Program-made: the position numbers and the translations under genes
The notes under the pieces: generated by a model
Told to the model about the DNA's origin: nothing
What the model saw: only the letters and a program-made list of their open reading frames with translations
Databases searched by the model: none
Source: Stenotrophomonas maltophilia
GTDB lineage: Bacteria > Pseudomonadota > Gammaproteobacteria > Xanthomonadales > Xanthomonadaceae
NCBI GenBank assembly: GCA_009912235.1
Contig: WNDS01000002.1
Location: 558,001-622,000, forward strand
Reading direction: 5' to 3'
Length of the DNA: 64,000 nt
Shown here: piece after piece, positions 9,058 to 20,164 of the stretch
How the letters are laid out: each line of letters begins with the position of its first letter
How positions within the stretch are numbered: the first letter of the stretch is position 1

Positions 9058-9126
9058 CTCCGCCACTTGCAGGGAGCGCGCGCGGCCTCTAGCCTTCGGC
9101 CGTCGTTCACCCTCCAAGGGTCGCAC

Positions 9127-11091
9127 GTGAAGCATCGTCATCTCCTGCTGGCATCGGCCACCGCCGCCGCCATGCTGGCCCTGGCTGCCTGCAAGAAGGA
9201 ACCTACGCCCGACACCCAGGCCGCCACCGGCAGCGCCCCCGCCGGGGAAACCGCCGACCAGTTCGTCGCCCGCGTCAACGCGGAATACAAGGCGATGTAC
9301 CCGGAGATGACCAGCGCGCAGTGGCTGTCGTCCACCTACATCAATAGCGATTCGGAACGCATCGCCGCCAAGGCCAACGAACGTTCGCTGACCGCGCTGA
9401 ACCAGTGGATCGAACAGGCCGCCCGGTTCGAAGGCCAGCCGATGAGCGCGGACAGCAAGCGCGCCATCCACCTGCTGAAGCTGATGTCGGCCATGCCCGC
9501 CCCGCGCGATGCCGCCAAGCTGGCACAGCTGACCCAGATCGCCACGCGCATGGAAGGCAGCTACGGCGCCGGGCGCTACTGCACCGACCCCAGCGACGCC
9601 AACTCCTGCCGCCAGCTGGGCGACCTGGAACAGGTGCTGGCACGCAGCCGCGACTATGACAAGCAGCTGGACGCCTGGCAGGGCTGGCATGCCACCACCA
9701 AGGCCATGCGCGGCGATTACCAGCAGTTCGTCAGCCTGGTGAACGAAGGCGCCAAGGGCATGGGCTTCGCCGATGCCGGGCAGATGTGGCGCAGCGGCTA
9801 TGACATGCCGCCGGAACAAATCGGACCGGAAACCGACCGCCTGTGGGAACAGGTCAAGCCGATGTACGAGCAACTGCACTGCTACGCGCGCGGCAAGCTG
9901 GACAAGACCTACGGCAAGGACAAGGCCGAAGTGGGCGGCGGCATGATCGCCGCGCACCTGCTGGGCAACATGTGGCAGCAGGACTGGTCCAACCTGTGGA
10001 ACCAGCTGGAACCCTACCCCGGCGCCGGCAGCCTGGACATCACCGCCGCGCTGGAAAAGCAGTACCAGGGCAACCTGAGCGCCGCGCTGGCCAAGGCCGG
10101 CAAGGACGCCAGCGTCGCGGCGCAGTACAAGGCGCAGCGTGAGGCCGAACTGCGCACCGCGCGCCAGATGACCGAACGCGCGCAGGATTTCTACGTCTCG
10201 CTGGGCATGCCCGCGCTGCCGGCGTCGTACTGGGAAAAGACCCAGTTCATCAAGCCCGATGACCGCGACGTGGTCTGCCACGCCAGCGCGTGGGACATGA
10301 ACATGGAAGGCGACGTGCGCACCAAGATGTGCATCAAGCCGACCGAAGAGAACTTCACCACGATCTACCACGAGCTGGGCCACATCTATTACGACCTGGC
10401 CTACAACCCGCTGCCGCCGCTGTTCCAGGGCGGTGCCAATGATGGCTTCCACGAAGCGATCGGCGACACCATCGTGCTGGCGATGACGCCCCACTACCTC
10501 AGCTCGATCGGCCTGCTCGACACGCCGGAAGAAAGCCGCGAAGCGGTGATCAACAACCAGATGCGCATGGCCCTGTCCGGCGTTTCGTTCCTGCCGTTCG
10601 GGCTGATGATCGACCGCTGGCGCTGGGGCGTGTTCGATGGCTCGATTACCCCGGATCACTACAACCAGGCCTGGTGGGACCTGAAGGCCAAGTACCAGGG
10701 CGTGGCACCGGCCAGTGCGCGCGGCGAGGAGTTCTTCGACCCGGGTGCGAAGTACCACGTGCCGGGCAACACGCCGTACACCCGCTACTTCCTGGCGCGC
10801 ATCCTGCAGTTCCAGTTCTACAAGGGCCTGTGCGATGCGGCAGGCTTCAAGGGCCCGCTGCACGAGTGCACCTTCTACGGCAACAAGGAGGCAGGCCAGA
10901 AGTACTGGGCGATGCTGAGCAAGGGTGCCAGCCAGCCGTGGCAGGCCACGTTGAAGGAACTCACCGGCGGCGACAAGCTCGATGCCGGCCCGATGATCGA
11001 GTACTTCGCACCGGTCAATGCCTGGCTGAAGGAACAGAACCAGGGCCAGATGTGCGGCTGGCAGGCCAGCACGGCAGCAGCGGCGAAATAA
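9127..11091 (+). CDS. Peptidase M2 family dipeptidyl carboxypeptidase (ACE homologue), lipoprotein
   Basis: A 654-residue enzyme resembling angiotensin-converting enzyme, a zinc peptidase that removes C-terminal dipeptides. The N-terminus is a lipoprotein signal with LALAAC lipobox (Cys about residue 22), so it is likely anchored in the outer membrane or periplasm. The zinc site HELGH is near residues 415-419, with the third ligand Glu in FHEAIGD near 444. The length matches single-domain bacterial ACE proteins such as that of Xanthomonas. GTG at 9127 is chosen because the signal peptide begins there and AAGGG lies upstream. A terminator follows, so it is probably monocistronic. Confidence 0.9.
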   Translation: MKHRHLLLASATAAAMLALAACKKEPTPDTQAATGSAPAGETADQFVARVNAEYKAMYPEMTSAQWLSSTYINSDSERIAAKANERSLTALNQWIEQAARFEGQPMSADSKRAIHLLKLMSAMPAPRDAAKLAQLTQIATRMEGSYGAGRYCTDPSDANSCRQLGDLEQVLARSRDYDKQLDAWQGWHATTKAMRGDYQQFVSLVNEGAKGMGFADAGQMWRSGYDMPPEQIGPETDRLWEQVKPMYEQLHCYARGKLDKTYGKDKAEVGGGMIAAHLLGNMWQQDWSNLWNQLEPYPGAGSLDITAALEKQYQGNLSAALAKAGKDASVAAQYKAQREAELRTARQMTERAQDFYVSLGMPALPASYWEKTQFIKPDDRDVVCHASAWDMNMEGDVRTKMCIKPTEENFTTIYHELGHIYYDLAYNPLPPLFQGGANDGFHEAIGDTIVLAMTPHYLSSIGLLDTPEESREAVINNQMRMALSGVSFLPFGLMIDRWRWGVFDGSITPDHYNQAWWDLKAKYQGVAPASARGEEFFDPGAKYHVPGNTPYTRYFLARILQFQFYKGLCDAAGFKGPLHECTFYGNKEAGQKYWAMLSKGASQPWQATLKELTGGDKLDAGPMIEYFAPVNAWLKEQNQGQMCGWQASTAAAAK

Positions 11092-11097
11092 AGAAAA

Positions 11098-11121
11098 GGG
11101 CGGATCCGCAAGGATCCGCCC
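11098..11121 (+). terminator. Terminator after the M2 dipeptidase gene
   Basis: Stem GGGCGGATCC/GGATCCGCCC with loop GCAA begins six bases after the TAA. The following TTCTGCTTC is a weak T-tract, but an A-rich stretch precedes the stem. Confidence 0.75.
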
Positions 11122-11132
11122 TTCTGCTTCCG

Positions 11133-11201
11133 GTAGCGCCGGGCCATGCCCGGCAACGTGTGATCACACCGCTGCGCTCGCCGGGCACGGCCCGGCGCTA
11201 C
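11133..11201. repeat. Paired SMAG-like REP palindromes
   Basis: Two GTAGCGCCGGGC-type REP units in inverted orientation, one beginning GTAG at 11133 and one ending CTAC at 11201. They sit between the convergent dipeptidase gene and the next minus-strand gene, the usual place for REP pairs in Stenotrophomonas. Confidence 0.85.
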
Positions 11202-11205
11202 CACG

Positions 11206-11598
11206 TCAGCTGTTCTTCCTGGCCGCCATCGCAGCGGCCAGTTCGGCCTTGTACTCTTCGAAGGTATGGCCCTGCGCCTTCACTTCGGCGTGCGCGGCAT
11301 CGCGCAGCGCATCGGAATAGACCAGCCGTACCGGCTTGCCCTGGCGCTCGTGCAGTTCACCGGCCTGCATGATCAGCGCCAGCACGTGGGCGGCGCTCTC
11401 GGTCTGCCCGGCAATGCGCCCGTCCATGCCCAGCACCCATTCGCCATCGCGGCGGACCACCCCGGCCAGCAGGGTGCGCTGCGGGTCGCGCAGTTCGGCA
11501 TGCGGCTCGACCGGCGAGGCCGTGGCGGCGGCCTTGTTGGCGGCCTGCTGTTCCTGGCGACGGCGCTGGTCGCGACGGGATTTGGAAGAGGTGGACAT
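11206..11598 (-). CDS. Hypothetical protein with charged N-terminus
   Basis: A 130-residue protein I do not assign to a named family. The N-terminus is rich in Ser, Arg, Gln and Ala (SSKSRRDQRRRQEQQAANK) and looks disordered. The middle (LLAGVVRRDGEWVLGMDGRI) could form a small beta unit, and the C-terminus is helical, ending AAAMAARKNS. No signal peptide or membrane segment is seen. ATG 11596-11598 is preferred because an upstream in-frame ATG would add low-complexity sequence. It lies 79 bp past the end of the siderophore-interacting gene, same strand. Confidence 0.65.
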   Translation of the reverse strand: MSTSSKSRRDQRRRQEQQAANKAAATASPVEPHAELRDPQRTLLAGVVRRDGEWVLGMDGRIAGQTESAAHVLALIMQAGELHERQGKPVRLVYSDALRDAAHAEVKAQGHTFEEYKAELAAAMAARKNS

Positions 11599-11677
11599 CG
11601 GACGCTGCTGCAATGCGGGGGCGCAAGGATAACCCACGCCGCCGCAGCCCCGGTTCACGGCGCGTCCGCCGGCGGCG

Positions 11678-12599
11678 TCAGTCCAGCACGCGGCCCTTGC
11701 GCCAGTAGCCCATGAAGGTGATGGCGCGGCGGTCCAGGCCGCAGTCGCGCACCAGGTGGCGGCGGATCGCCATCACCGCGCCGGCTTCGCCGGCCACCCA
11801 CGCATACAGCGGCCCGCTGCCAGCTGCCGCGCCCGCCATGTCGGCCATCGCATCGGCCTGCTCCCACAGGATCTGCGTGTCCACATCGATCTCGTCCAGC
11901 GCGCTGTCCGCCGCCACGGCAGCGGCCGCCGGCAGCCGCGCCTGCACGGCCTGCAACAGCGGCTGCCCGTGCGCAGCACCCTCCCGTGGCAGCCAGACCA
12001 CCTCGGCCGAGGCCGGTGCCTGCAACGCCAGCACGTCGCCGGCGTGGGCCGCCTCCAGCAGTGCCAGCGTGCGCGGTGGTGCGGCCTGCGCGGCCAGCTC
12101 CTCGAGGATGCCGGCCACTGCCGGCAGCGCGGTTTCATCGGCTACCAGCAGCACCTGGCCGACCCCGGCCGGTGGCTTCCACTCCCAGCCTTCGCTGCTG
12201 GCGGCCAAGTGCGCATCGGGCGCCAGCAGCAGCACACGGTCGCCGGGAACCGCGTGCAGCGCCCAGCGCGAGGCCGGCCCGGTTTCCCCGTGCAGCACGA
12301 AATCGACGTCGACTTCAGCCTGCGCGGCGCGCAGCTGGCGCAGGGTATAGGTTGCGCATGGGGGCACGCCCGGCGTCAGGCTGGGCGCGGTAACGCGCGT
12401 ACCAGTCCTCGCCACTGGGCACCTGCGGCACGGCCTGGCCGGGCAAGGGGAAGAACACCTTGACGCGCTGGTCCGGGCCCTCGGTCTTCATGCCGGCCAC
12501 GTCCGGGCCGGTGAACACCATGCGCACCAGCGCGGGCGACAGGACGCGGCGCTCCTTCAGCGCCACTTCGAACAGGCGGTAGGTCTGCTGCGCAGCCAT
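11678..12599 (-). pseudogene. Siderophore-interacting protein (FAD-binding ferric reductase family), frameshifted
   Basis: The N-terminal part (ATG 12597-12599, MAAQQTYRLFEVALKERR, VRMVFTGPDVAG) is the FAD-binding barrel of siderophore-interacting proteins. The continuation TYTLRQLRAAQAEVDVDFVL, with the NAD(P)H-binding half down to 11678, is in another frame. One extra T within 12352-12353 (AACC where ACC is expected after ATGCGC) explains it; removing it restores the family PMRTYTLR motif and about 306 residues. The intact protein would reduce iron from imported ferric siderophores in the cytoplasm. A sequencing indel is as likely as true decay. Confidence 0.8.
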
Positions 12600-12739
12600 G
12601 TGGGTACCTCGTGCGGCCGTAGCGGTTGGCTGGCGGTGATACACCCACGCATCGGCTGGCTGGAAAGCGCAGCCTAGCCGAGTGCACCGGCCATGCCGCC
12701 GGCGCGGGGGCGCCGCGGCGCCCTACCCGTGCAGGCTGC

Positions 12740-13966
12740 TCAAAGCCCCGTTCCAAGCGCTTCGCGCGCACGCTCGCGGCGGTGTTCCCAGAACCAGAAC
12801 ACGAAGCCGGTGGCGAAGAACGCGGCCTGGCCCAGCGCCAGGTGCAGCGGGCTGCCGCTGAGCAGCGGCGAGACCACGCCGGCCACCACGGTGCTGATCA
12901 TCAGCTGCACGAACGCCTGCAGCGAAGACGCCAGGCCGCGCTGCTGCGGGTACATGTCCAGCACCGCCAGCGCCAGCACCGGGAAGATCAGCGCCATGCC
13001 AAGGCCGCCCAGGAAGATCGGCAGCACCGCCCACGGCAGCGCCAGTTGCGGGGCCAGGGCCACGTAGCCCACGTTGAGCAGTACGGACAGCGCGCAGAAA
13101 CCGAAGCCGATGCCGATCTGGCGGGTGGGCGTGGTGTGGCCGGCCATGCGCCCGGACAGGAACGAGCCGGTGGTCATGCCGCCGATGGTGGGAATGAACA
13201 GCCAGGCAAAGCCACCCTCGCCCAGGCGCAGGTGCTGCATCACGAACACCGGCGCGGAAGCGATGTACAGGAATATGTCGCCGAAGTTGATGCTGCCGGT
13301 CAGGGCCAGGCGCAGGAAGCGCGGGTTGAAGCCGATGCGCACGTAGTCGCGCAGCAGGCAGCGCGGCGACAGCGCCACGCGCGCCTCCACCGGATGCGTT
13401 TCCGGCAGGAAGCCCGCGGTGGCCGCCAGCAGCACCAGCGAGAACACCACCAGGAACCAGAAGATCAGCGGCCAGCCGGCACCGCTGAGCAGGATCCAGC
13501 CGCCGATGATCGGCGCGATGGCCGGGGCGATGCCGAAGATCATCGAGACCTGGCTCATCAGCCGCTGCGCGTCGTGCCCGTGGTACAGGTCGCGGATGAC
13601 CGCGCGGCCGACGATCATGCCGACGCCGGCCGACAGGCCCTGCAGCGCGCGGAACGCCAGCAGCGTGGTCAGGTCGGTGGACAGCGCGCAGCCGACCGAG
13701 GCGCCCACGAACACTACCAGGCCGCCGAGGATGACCCGCTTGCGGCCCCAGGCGTCGGACAGCGGGCCGTGTGCCAGGCTCATCAGGCCGTAGAACAGCA
13801 GGTACACGCTGATGGTCTGCTGCACCGCCACTTCGTCCACGGCCAGGCACTGGGCCAGCTGCGGGAAGGCCGGGAAGATGGTGTCGATCGAGAACGGACC
13901 GAACATGGCCAGGCCTGCAAGCAGCAGGGCCAGGCGGCGGGTCGAGGGGGCAACAGCGGCGGTCAT
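12740..13966 (-). CDS. Bcr/CflA family multidrug efflux transporter (MFS)
   Basis: A 408-residue MFS drug exporter with 12 predicted membrane segments. It has the family signatures MFGPFSIDTIFPAFP in the first segment, GPLSDAWGRKRVILGG (MFS motif A) and ALQGLSAG followed by RAVIRDL. The size matches the Bcr/CflA group, proton antiporters for varied drugs. The ATG at 13964-13966 begins just ahead of the first membrane segment; no strong Shine-Dalgarno is visible. It is transcribed away from the gcvP riboswitch region. Confidence 0.88.
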   Translation of the reverse strand: MTAAVAPSTRRLALLLAGLAMFGPFSIDTIFPAFPQLAQCLAVDEVAVQQTISVYLLFYGLMSLAHGPLSDAWGRKRVILGGLVVFVGASVGCALSTDLTTLLAFRALQGLSAGVGMIVGRAVIRDLYHGHDAQRLMSQVSMIFGIAPAIAPIIGGWILLSGAGWPLIFWFLVVFSLVLLAATAGFLPETHPVEARVALSPRCLLRDYVRIGFNPRFLRLALTGSINFGDIFLYIASAPVFVMQHLRLGEGGFAWLFIPTIGGMTTGSFLSGRMAGHTTPTRQIGIGFGFCALSVLLNVGYVALAPQLALPWAVLPIFLGGLGMALIFPVLALAVLDMYPQQRGLASSLQAFVQLMISTVVAGVVSPLLSGSPLHLALGQAAFFATGFVFWFWEHRRERAREALGTGL

Positions 13967-14169
13967 GGGGAGGGCGTCCGACAGGGCCGTGCGCGGCACA
14001 CACGGCGGGCACCAGGCCCCTGCAGCAGGGACGGCGCCAGATGAATACGAGAGTCCTGTCATCATAGGCCGGCCGTGCATCCAATGCCATGCACCCGTGA
14101 AGACAACGCACACCCGGGCCATCGCCCATTCAGGCCCGCGCCCGCCCTCAACCGGTGGCGCCGACCGGC

Positions 14170-14175
14170 TATAAT
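14170..14175 (+). promoter_or_regulatory. -10 element (TATAAT) of the gcvP promoter
   Basis: A perfect TATAAT sits 15-20 bases before the first aptamer of the glycine riboswitch, so transcription would start near 14182. No good -35 box is seen at 16-18 bp spacing. This gives a leader of about 240 nt before the gcvP ATG. Confidence 0.6.
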
Positions 14176-14189
14176 CGCCGGGTAACATG

Positions 14190-14357
14190 GTGGGAGAAGC
14201 GGAACACCGCTGCCGAAGGCGCAACGCCCGTAATCGCTCAGGCCCGATACCACCCGCACCACAACTCTGGAGAGACCGGTTCGATCCGGCGCCGAAGGGG
14301 CACGAAGCTGCGGTTTTCCGCGCTTTTAAACTCTCAGGCAAAAGGACAGAGGGGCGC
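14190..14357 (+). ncRNA. Tandem glycine riboswitch upstream of gcvP
   Basis: Two glycine aptamers in a row. Aptamer 1 (about 14190-14255) has GGGAGAAGC, GCCGAAGGCGCAA and CGCTCAGGCCCGATA. Aptamer 2 (about 14267-14355) has CTCTGGAGAGACC, GCCGAAGGGGCAC and AAACTCTCAGGCAAAAGGAC, all typical conserved strings of the class. It lies in the leader of gcvP, where glycine binding normally turns on the cleavage system. The first aptamer departs more from consensus than the second. Confidence 0.93.
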
Positions 14358-14421
14358 CCACGAGACCGCCAGCCGGCGGCTTGTGCCCGTGCGTGTGCCC
14401 TTCCCTGACGGATCCTTCGCC

Positions 14422-17289
<2,868 letters not shown>

Positions 17290-17310
17290 ACCCTCGATTC
17301 ATTGGAAAGC

Positions 17311-17335
17311 AAACGGCCCGCGCAAGCGGGCCGTT
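17311..17335 (+). terminator. Terminator after gcvP
   Basis: Stem AACGGCCCGC/GCGGGCCGTT with loop GCAA is followed by TCGTTTG. The preceding AAAGCAAA gives A-richness on the other strand, so it may also stop the convergent VOC gene transcript. Confidence 0.85.
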
Positions 17336-17360
17336 TCGTTTGCAGCGCTGCCTGGCCGCC

Positions 17361-17771
17361 TCAGGACGGGTCCGGCATCGCCCCCAGGTTGAGCTGCCAG
17401 GACACCCCGAAGCGGTCCTGCACCCAGCCGTAGCGGCGGCTGAAATCGTGCTCGCCGGCAGGCATCAACCACTGCCCGCCCTCGCCCAGCACGCGTGCGG
17501 CGCGCTCGAAATGATCGTGGCTGTCGAACTCGACGAACAGCGACAACGCCGGCGTGAAGCCGAAGCTGTGCACGTCGGGGCTGTCCATGCACTGGTAATG
17601 GGTACCACCCAGCACGAAGCTGGCCTGGTAGACCGTGCCCGGCACGCCCGGACCGCCGTCGCCATGGCGGCGCAGGCCCAGCAGGCGGAAATCGGCGAAG
17701 GCTTCGCCATACAGGGCCAGGGTCTGTTCGGCCTGGCCGGTGAACATCAGGAACGGACGGCTGCGCAACAT
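17361..17771 (-). CDS. VOC family protein (PhnB / 3-demethylubiquinone methyltransferase-like fold)
   Basis: A 136-residue glyoxalase-fold protein. The sequence FLMFTGQAEQTLALYGEAF and SLFVEFDSHDHFERAARVL fits the PhnB-like subgroup of the VOC superfamily, with WVQDRFGVSWQLNL near the C-terminus. The catalytic role is unknown; members of this subgroup often lack a proven activity. ATG 17769-17771 begins right at the domain. It is followed downstream by the gcvP terminator. Confidence 0.82.
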   Translation of the reverse strand: MLRSRPFLMFTGQAEQTLALYGEAFADFRLLGLRRHGDGGPGVPGTVYQASFVLGGTHYQCMDSPDVHSFGFTPALSLFVEFDSHDHFERAARVLGEGGQWLMPAGEHDFSRRYGWVQDRFGVSWQLNLGAMPDPS

Positions 17772-17878
17772 GCGGTACTCCTGCTCAAGGGGCCCACGGA
17801 CGGCCCACCTGCGCAGAGTGGCACGCCGGGCGTGGTGGCCGCGTGCGTGCCGGCGCCGCCATGGCGCGGTGCCGGGCC

Positions 17879-19249
17879 TCAGCCGCCGCGCATGCGCCGG
17901 GCAATGGCACTGCAGGCGGCAATGGTCGCCGTCAGCGCCACCATCGACAGGAACTGCACGCGGGTCTGCGTTTCCGACAGCAGCAGGCCGAAGATCAACG
18001 CCAGGATCGCCAGTGCGATCAGCGTCAGCCACGGGTAGCCGGCCATGCGGAACGGCAGCGGCGTCCCCAGCTGGTTGGCAGGGCGGCGCAGCACCAGCTG
18101 CGAGACCAGCGACAACGTCCACACCAGCAGGCAGATGGAGCCGACGATGTTCAGCAGCACCGGCAGCACCCTGTCCGGGAACAGCAGTTCCATCACGGTG
18201 GCGGCGAAGCCGAACAGCACGCTGGCCAGCAACGCGATGACCGGTACCTGGCGCGGATCGGTCCAGCCCAGCACGGCCGGCGCTTCGTTGCGCTGGGCCA
18301 GCGAATACATCATGCGCGAGGCGCCGTACAGGTTGGCGTTGAGCGCAGACAGCAGCGCCGCCACGGCAATCAGGATGATGGCGGTGGCCGCGCCGGGAAT
18401 GTTGGCCACCTGCAGCACCGCGGCGAACGGCGACTTCAGCGCCTCGCTGGTCCACGGCACCACGGCGATGATCACGCTGAGCGAGCCGATGTAGAACACC
18501 AGGATGCGCCAGGCCACGGTGCGCACCGCGCGCGCCAGGCTGCGGCCGGGGTCTTCGGTTTCCGCAGCGGCCACCGCCACGATCTCGGTGCCACCGAAGG
18601 CGAACACCACCACCAGCAGTGCGGCGTCGACACCGGCCAGGCCCTTGGGCGCGAAGCCACCGTGGTCGGTGAAGTTGCCCAGGCCCGGCGAGGCGACCTG
18701 CGGCAGCCGGCCCAGCAGCAGGGCGGCGCCGATGGCGATGAACGCCAGGATCGCAACCACCTTGAGGATGGCGAACCAGAATTCGAACTCGCCGAAGTTC
18801 TTCACCCCCAGCAGGTTGATGGCAGTGAAGAACAGCATGAAGGCCAACGCCGCCATCGGCACCGGCACCACCGGCCATACCGTGGCCAGCAGCCCGGCCG
18901 CGCCGACCGCTTCGGCGGCGATGACGATGACCAGCTGCACCCACCACAACCAGCCCAGCGTGGCCCCAGCGGTGGCGCCCATGGCGTCGGCGGCGTACAC
19001 CGAGAACGCGCCACTGGCCGGTTTGGCCGCCGCCATCTCGCCCAGTGCGTTCATCACGATGATCACCAGCGCACCGGCCACCAGGTAGGACAGCAGCATC
19101 GCCGGCCCGGCCGCCTGCACGCCCACGCCCGAACCGAGGAACAGACCGGCGCCGATGGCGCTGCCCAGGCCCATCATGATCAGCTGGCGGGGCTTGAGCG
19201 AATGGCCCAGGCGCGAGGTCGGGGCGGTCGAACGGGGAGTGGCGGGCAT
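17879..19249 (-). CDS. Amino acid permease, APC superfamily (AAT family)
   Basis: A 456-residue transporter with 12 predicted membrane segments. The first segment has MGLGSAIGAGLFLGSG, the APC substrate-binding glycine motif, and the GGTEIVAVAAAET segment is typical of the AAT family (GABA, proline, aromatic amino acid permeases). The exact substrate cannot be read from sequence. An in-frame ATG at 19282 would add 11 proline-rich residues; ATG 19247-19249 (MPATPRSTAP) is preferred. It is divergent from nothing and reads away from the AraC regulator gene, which ends only 82 bp upstream on the same strand. Confidence 0.85.
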   Translation of the reverse strand: MPATPRSTAPTSRLGHSLKPRQLIMMGLGSAIGAGLFLGSGVGVQAAGPAMLLSYLVAGALVIIVMNALGEMAAAKPASGAFSVYAADAMGATAGATLGWLWWVQLVIVIAAEAVGAAGLLATVWPVVPVPMAALAFMLFFTAINLLGVKNFGEFEFWFAILKVVAILAFIAIGAALLLGRLPQVASPGLGNFTDHGGFAPKGLAGVDAALLVVVFAFGGTEIVAVAAAETEDPGRSLARAVRTVAWRILVFYIGSLSVIIAVVPWTSEALKSPFAAVLQVANIPGAATAIILIAVAALLSALNANLYGASRMMYSLAQRNEAPAVLGWTDPRQVPVIALLASVLFGFAATVMELLFPDRVLPVLLNIVGSICLLVWTLSLVSQLVLRRPANQLGTPLPFRMAGYPWLTLIALAILALIFGLLLSETQTRVQFLSMVALTATIAACSAIARRMRGG

Positions 19250-19330
19250 CGGCAAGGCTGGCGGCGGCAACAAGGGCGTCACCTTACCTTGTCCTGCACG
19301 CGGAGGGGATAGGCCGGAGGACCCGGTGTG

Positions 19331-20041
19331 TCAGAGCGGGGCCAGTTCGCCGATGCGGGCGCGGTAGGCGCGCGGCGAAACACCGGTTTCCGCCTTGAAT
19401 TTGCGGGTGAACGCGCTCTGGTCGGTGAAGCCGCAGGCCTGCCCGATACTGGCGATACTTTCGCTGCTGTGCAGCAAATGCATGGCCATCTGGATGCGCA
19501 GGCGGGTCAGCACCTGCTGCGGGGTCATCTGGAACACCTTGCGGAAGCTGCGCTCGAGCTTGGACAGCGAAAAGCCGGTGATGTCCAGCAGGGTCTGCAT
19601 GCGCACGTTTTCCGCGTAGTGCGCGTTGAGGTAGGCCAGCGCCAGCCGCAGCTGTTCGTACTGTGCGCCCAGGCTGTGTTTCTGGCCCAGGTCGCGGGAG
19701 ATGCCGATCAGGCCTTCGATGCGGCCGTCCACCAGCAGCGGGCGCTTGCAGGTCAGGCACCAGCCCGGTTCACGGTTGGCGAACAGGTGCAGTTCCATCA
19801 GGTTCTCGATGACCGCCCCACCCAGCACGCGCGCGTCCTGGTCCACGTAGTCGGCGCTCAGGCCGATGGGATAGATCTCAGCGGCCGTGCGGCCGATGAC
19901 GTCCTTCCGCGAGCGCAGCCCCAGCCGGCGCAGCATCGTCTGGTTGACGTGCGTATAGCGCCCCTGGCGGTCCTTCATGAAGAACAGCACATCGGGAATG
20001 GCGTCGAACAGGGCTTCGATGTCGGCAGGTTCAACACGCAT
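19331..20041 (-). CDS. AraC family regulator with N-terminal PAS domain
   Basis: A 236-residue regulator. Residues about 5-115 form a PAS-like sensor (FDAIPDVLFFMKDRQGRYTHVNQTML, RTAAEIYP, RPLLVDGRIEGLIGISRDL). Residues 130-236 form the AraC DNA-binding domain with the second helix-turn-helix IASIGQACGFTDQSAFTRKF and signature GVSPRAYRARI. PAS-AraC proteins often control amine or amino acid transport and catabolism. Here it lies directly upstream, on the same strand, of an amino acid permease gene, a plausible target. It is divergent from katE, so it could also affect catalase; both are inferences from context. Confidence 0.87.
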   Translation of the reverse strand: MRVEPADIEALFDAIPDVLFFMKDRQGRYTHVNQTMLRRLGLRSRKDVIGRTAAEIYPIGLSADYVDQDARVLGGAVIENLMELHLFANREPGWCLTCKRPLLVDGRIEGLIGISRDLGQKHSLGAQYEQLRLALAYLNAHYAENVRMQTLLDITGFSLSKLERSFRKVFQMTPQQVLTRLRIQMAMHLLHSSESIASIGQACGFTDQSAFTRKFKAETGVSPRAYRARIGELAPL

Positions 20042-20164
20042 GGCCCCAGCATAACCGAGCCCGGTTTTGCCTGCGCGTTCACCCGTGCCGGACCGCCTGT
20101 TAACGCAAAGCGGACCAGTGTCGGGGCCTACGCCCTACCCGACCGCTCCCAGGAGATACCGTTC

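Larger units (their letters stand above)
8512..9126. other. 615-bp gene-free region packed with repeats
   Basis: No gene is credible here. It holds two inverted copies of a composite structured repeat (8519-8715 and 8858-9057) with a 142-bp centre. The centre contains the palindrome at 8741-8781 and a small GCATCCAC/GTGGATCC hairpin at about 8807-8832. Confidence 0.7.

Noticed and set aside
11098-11205. A small RNA gene in the gap after the M2 dipeptidase
   Set aside because: The gap is fully explained by a terminator and a REP pair, with no promoter visible.
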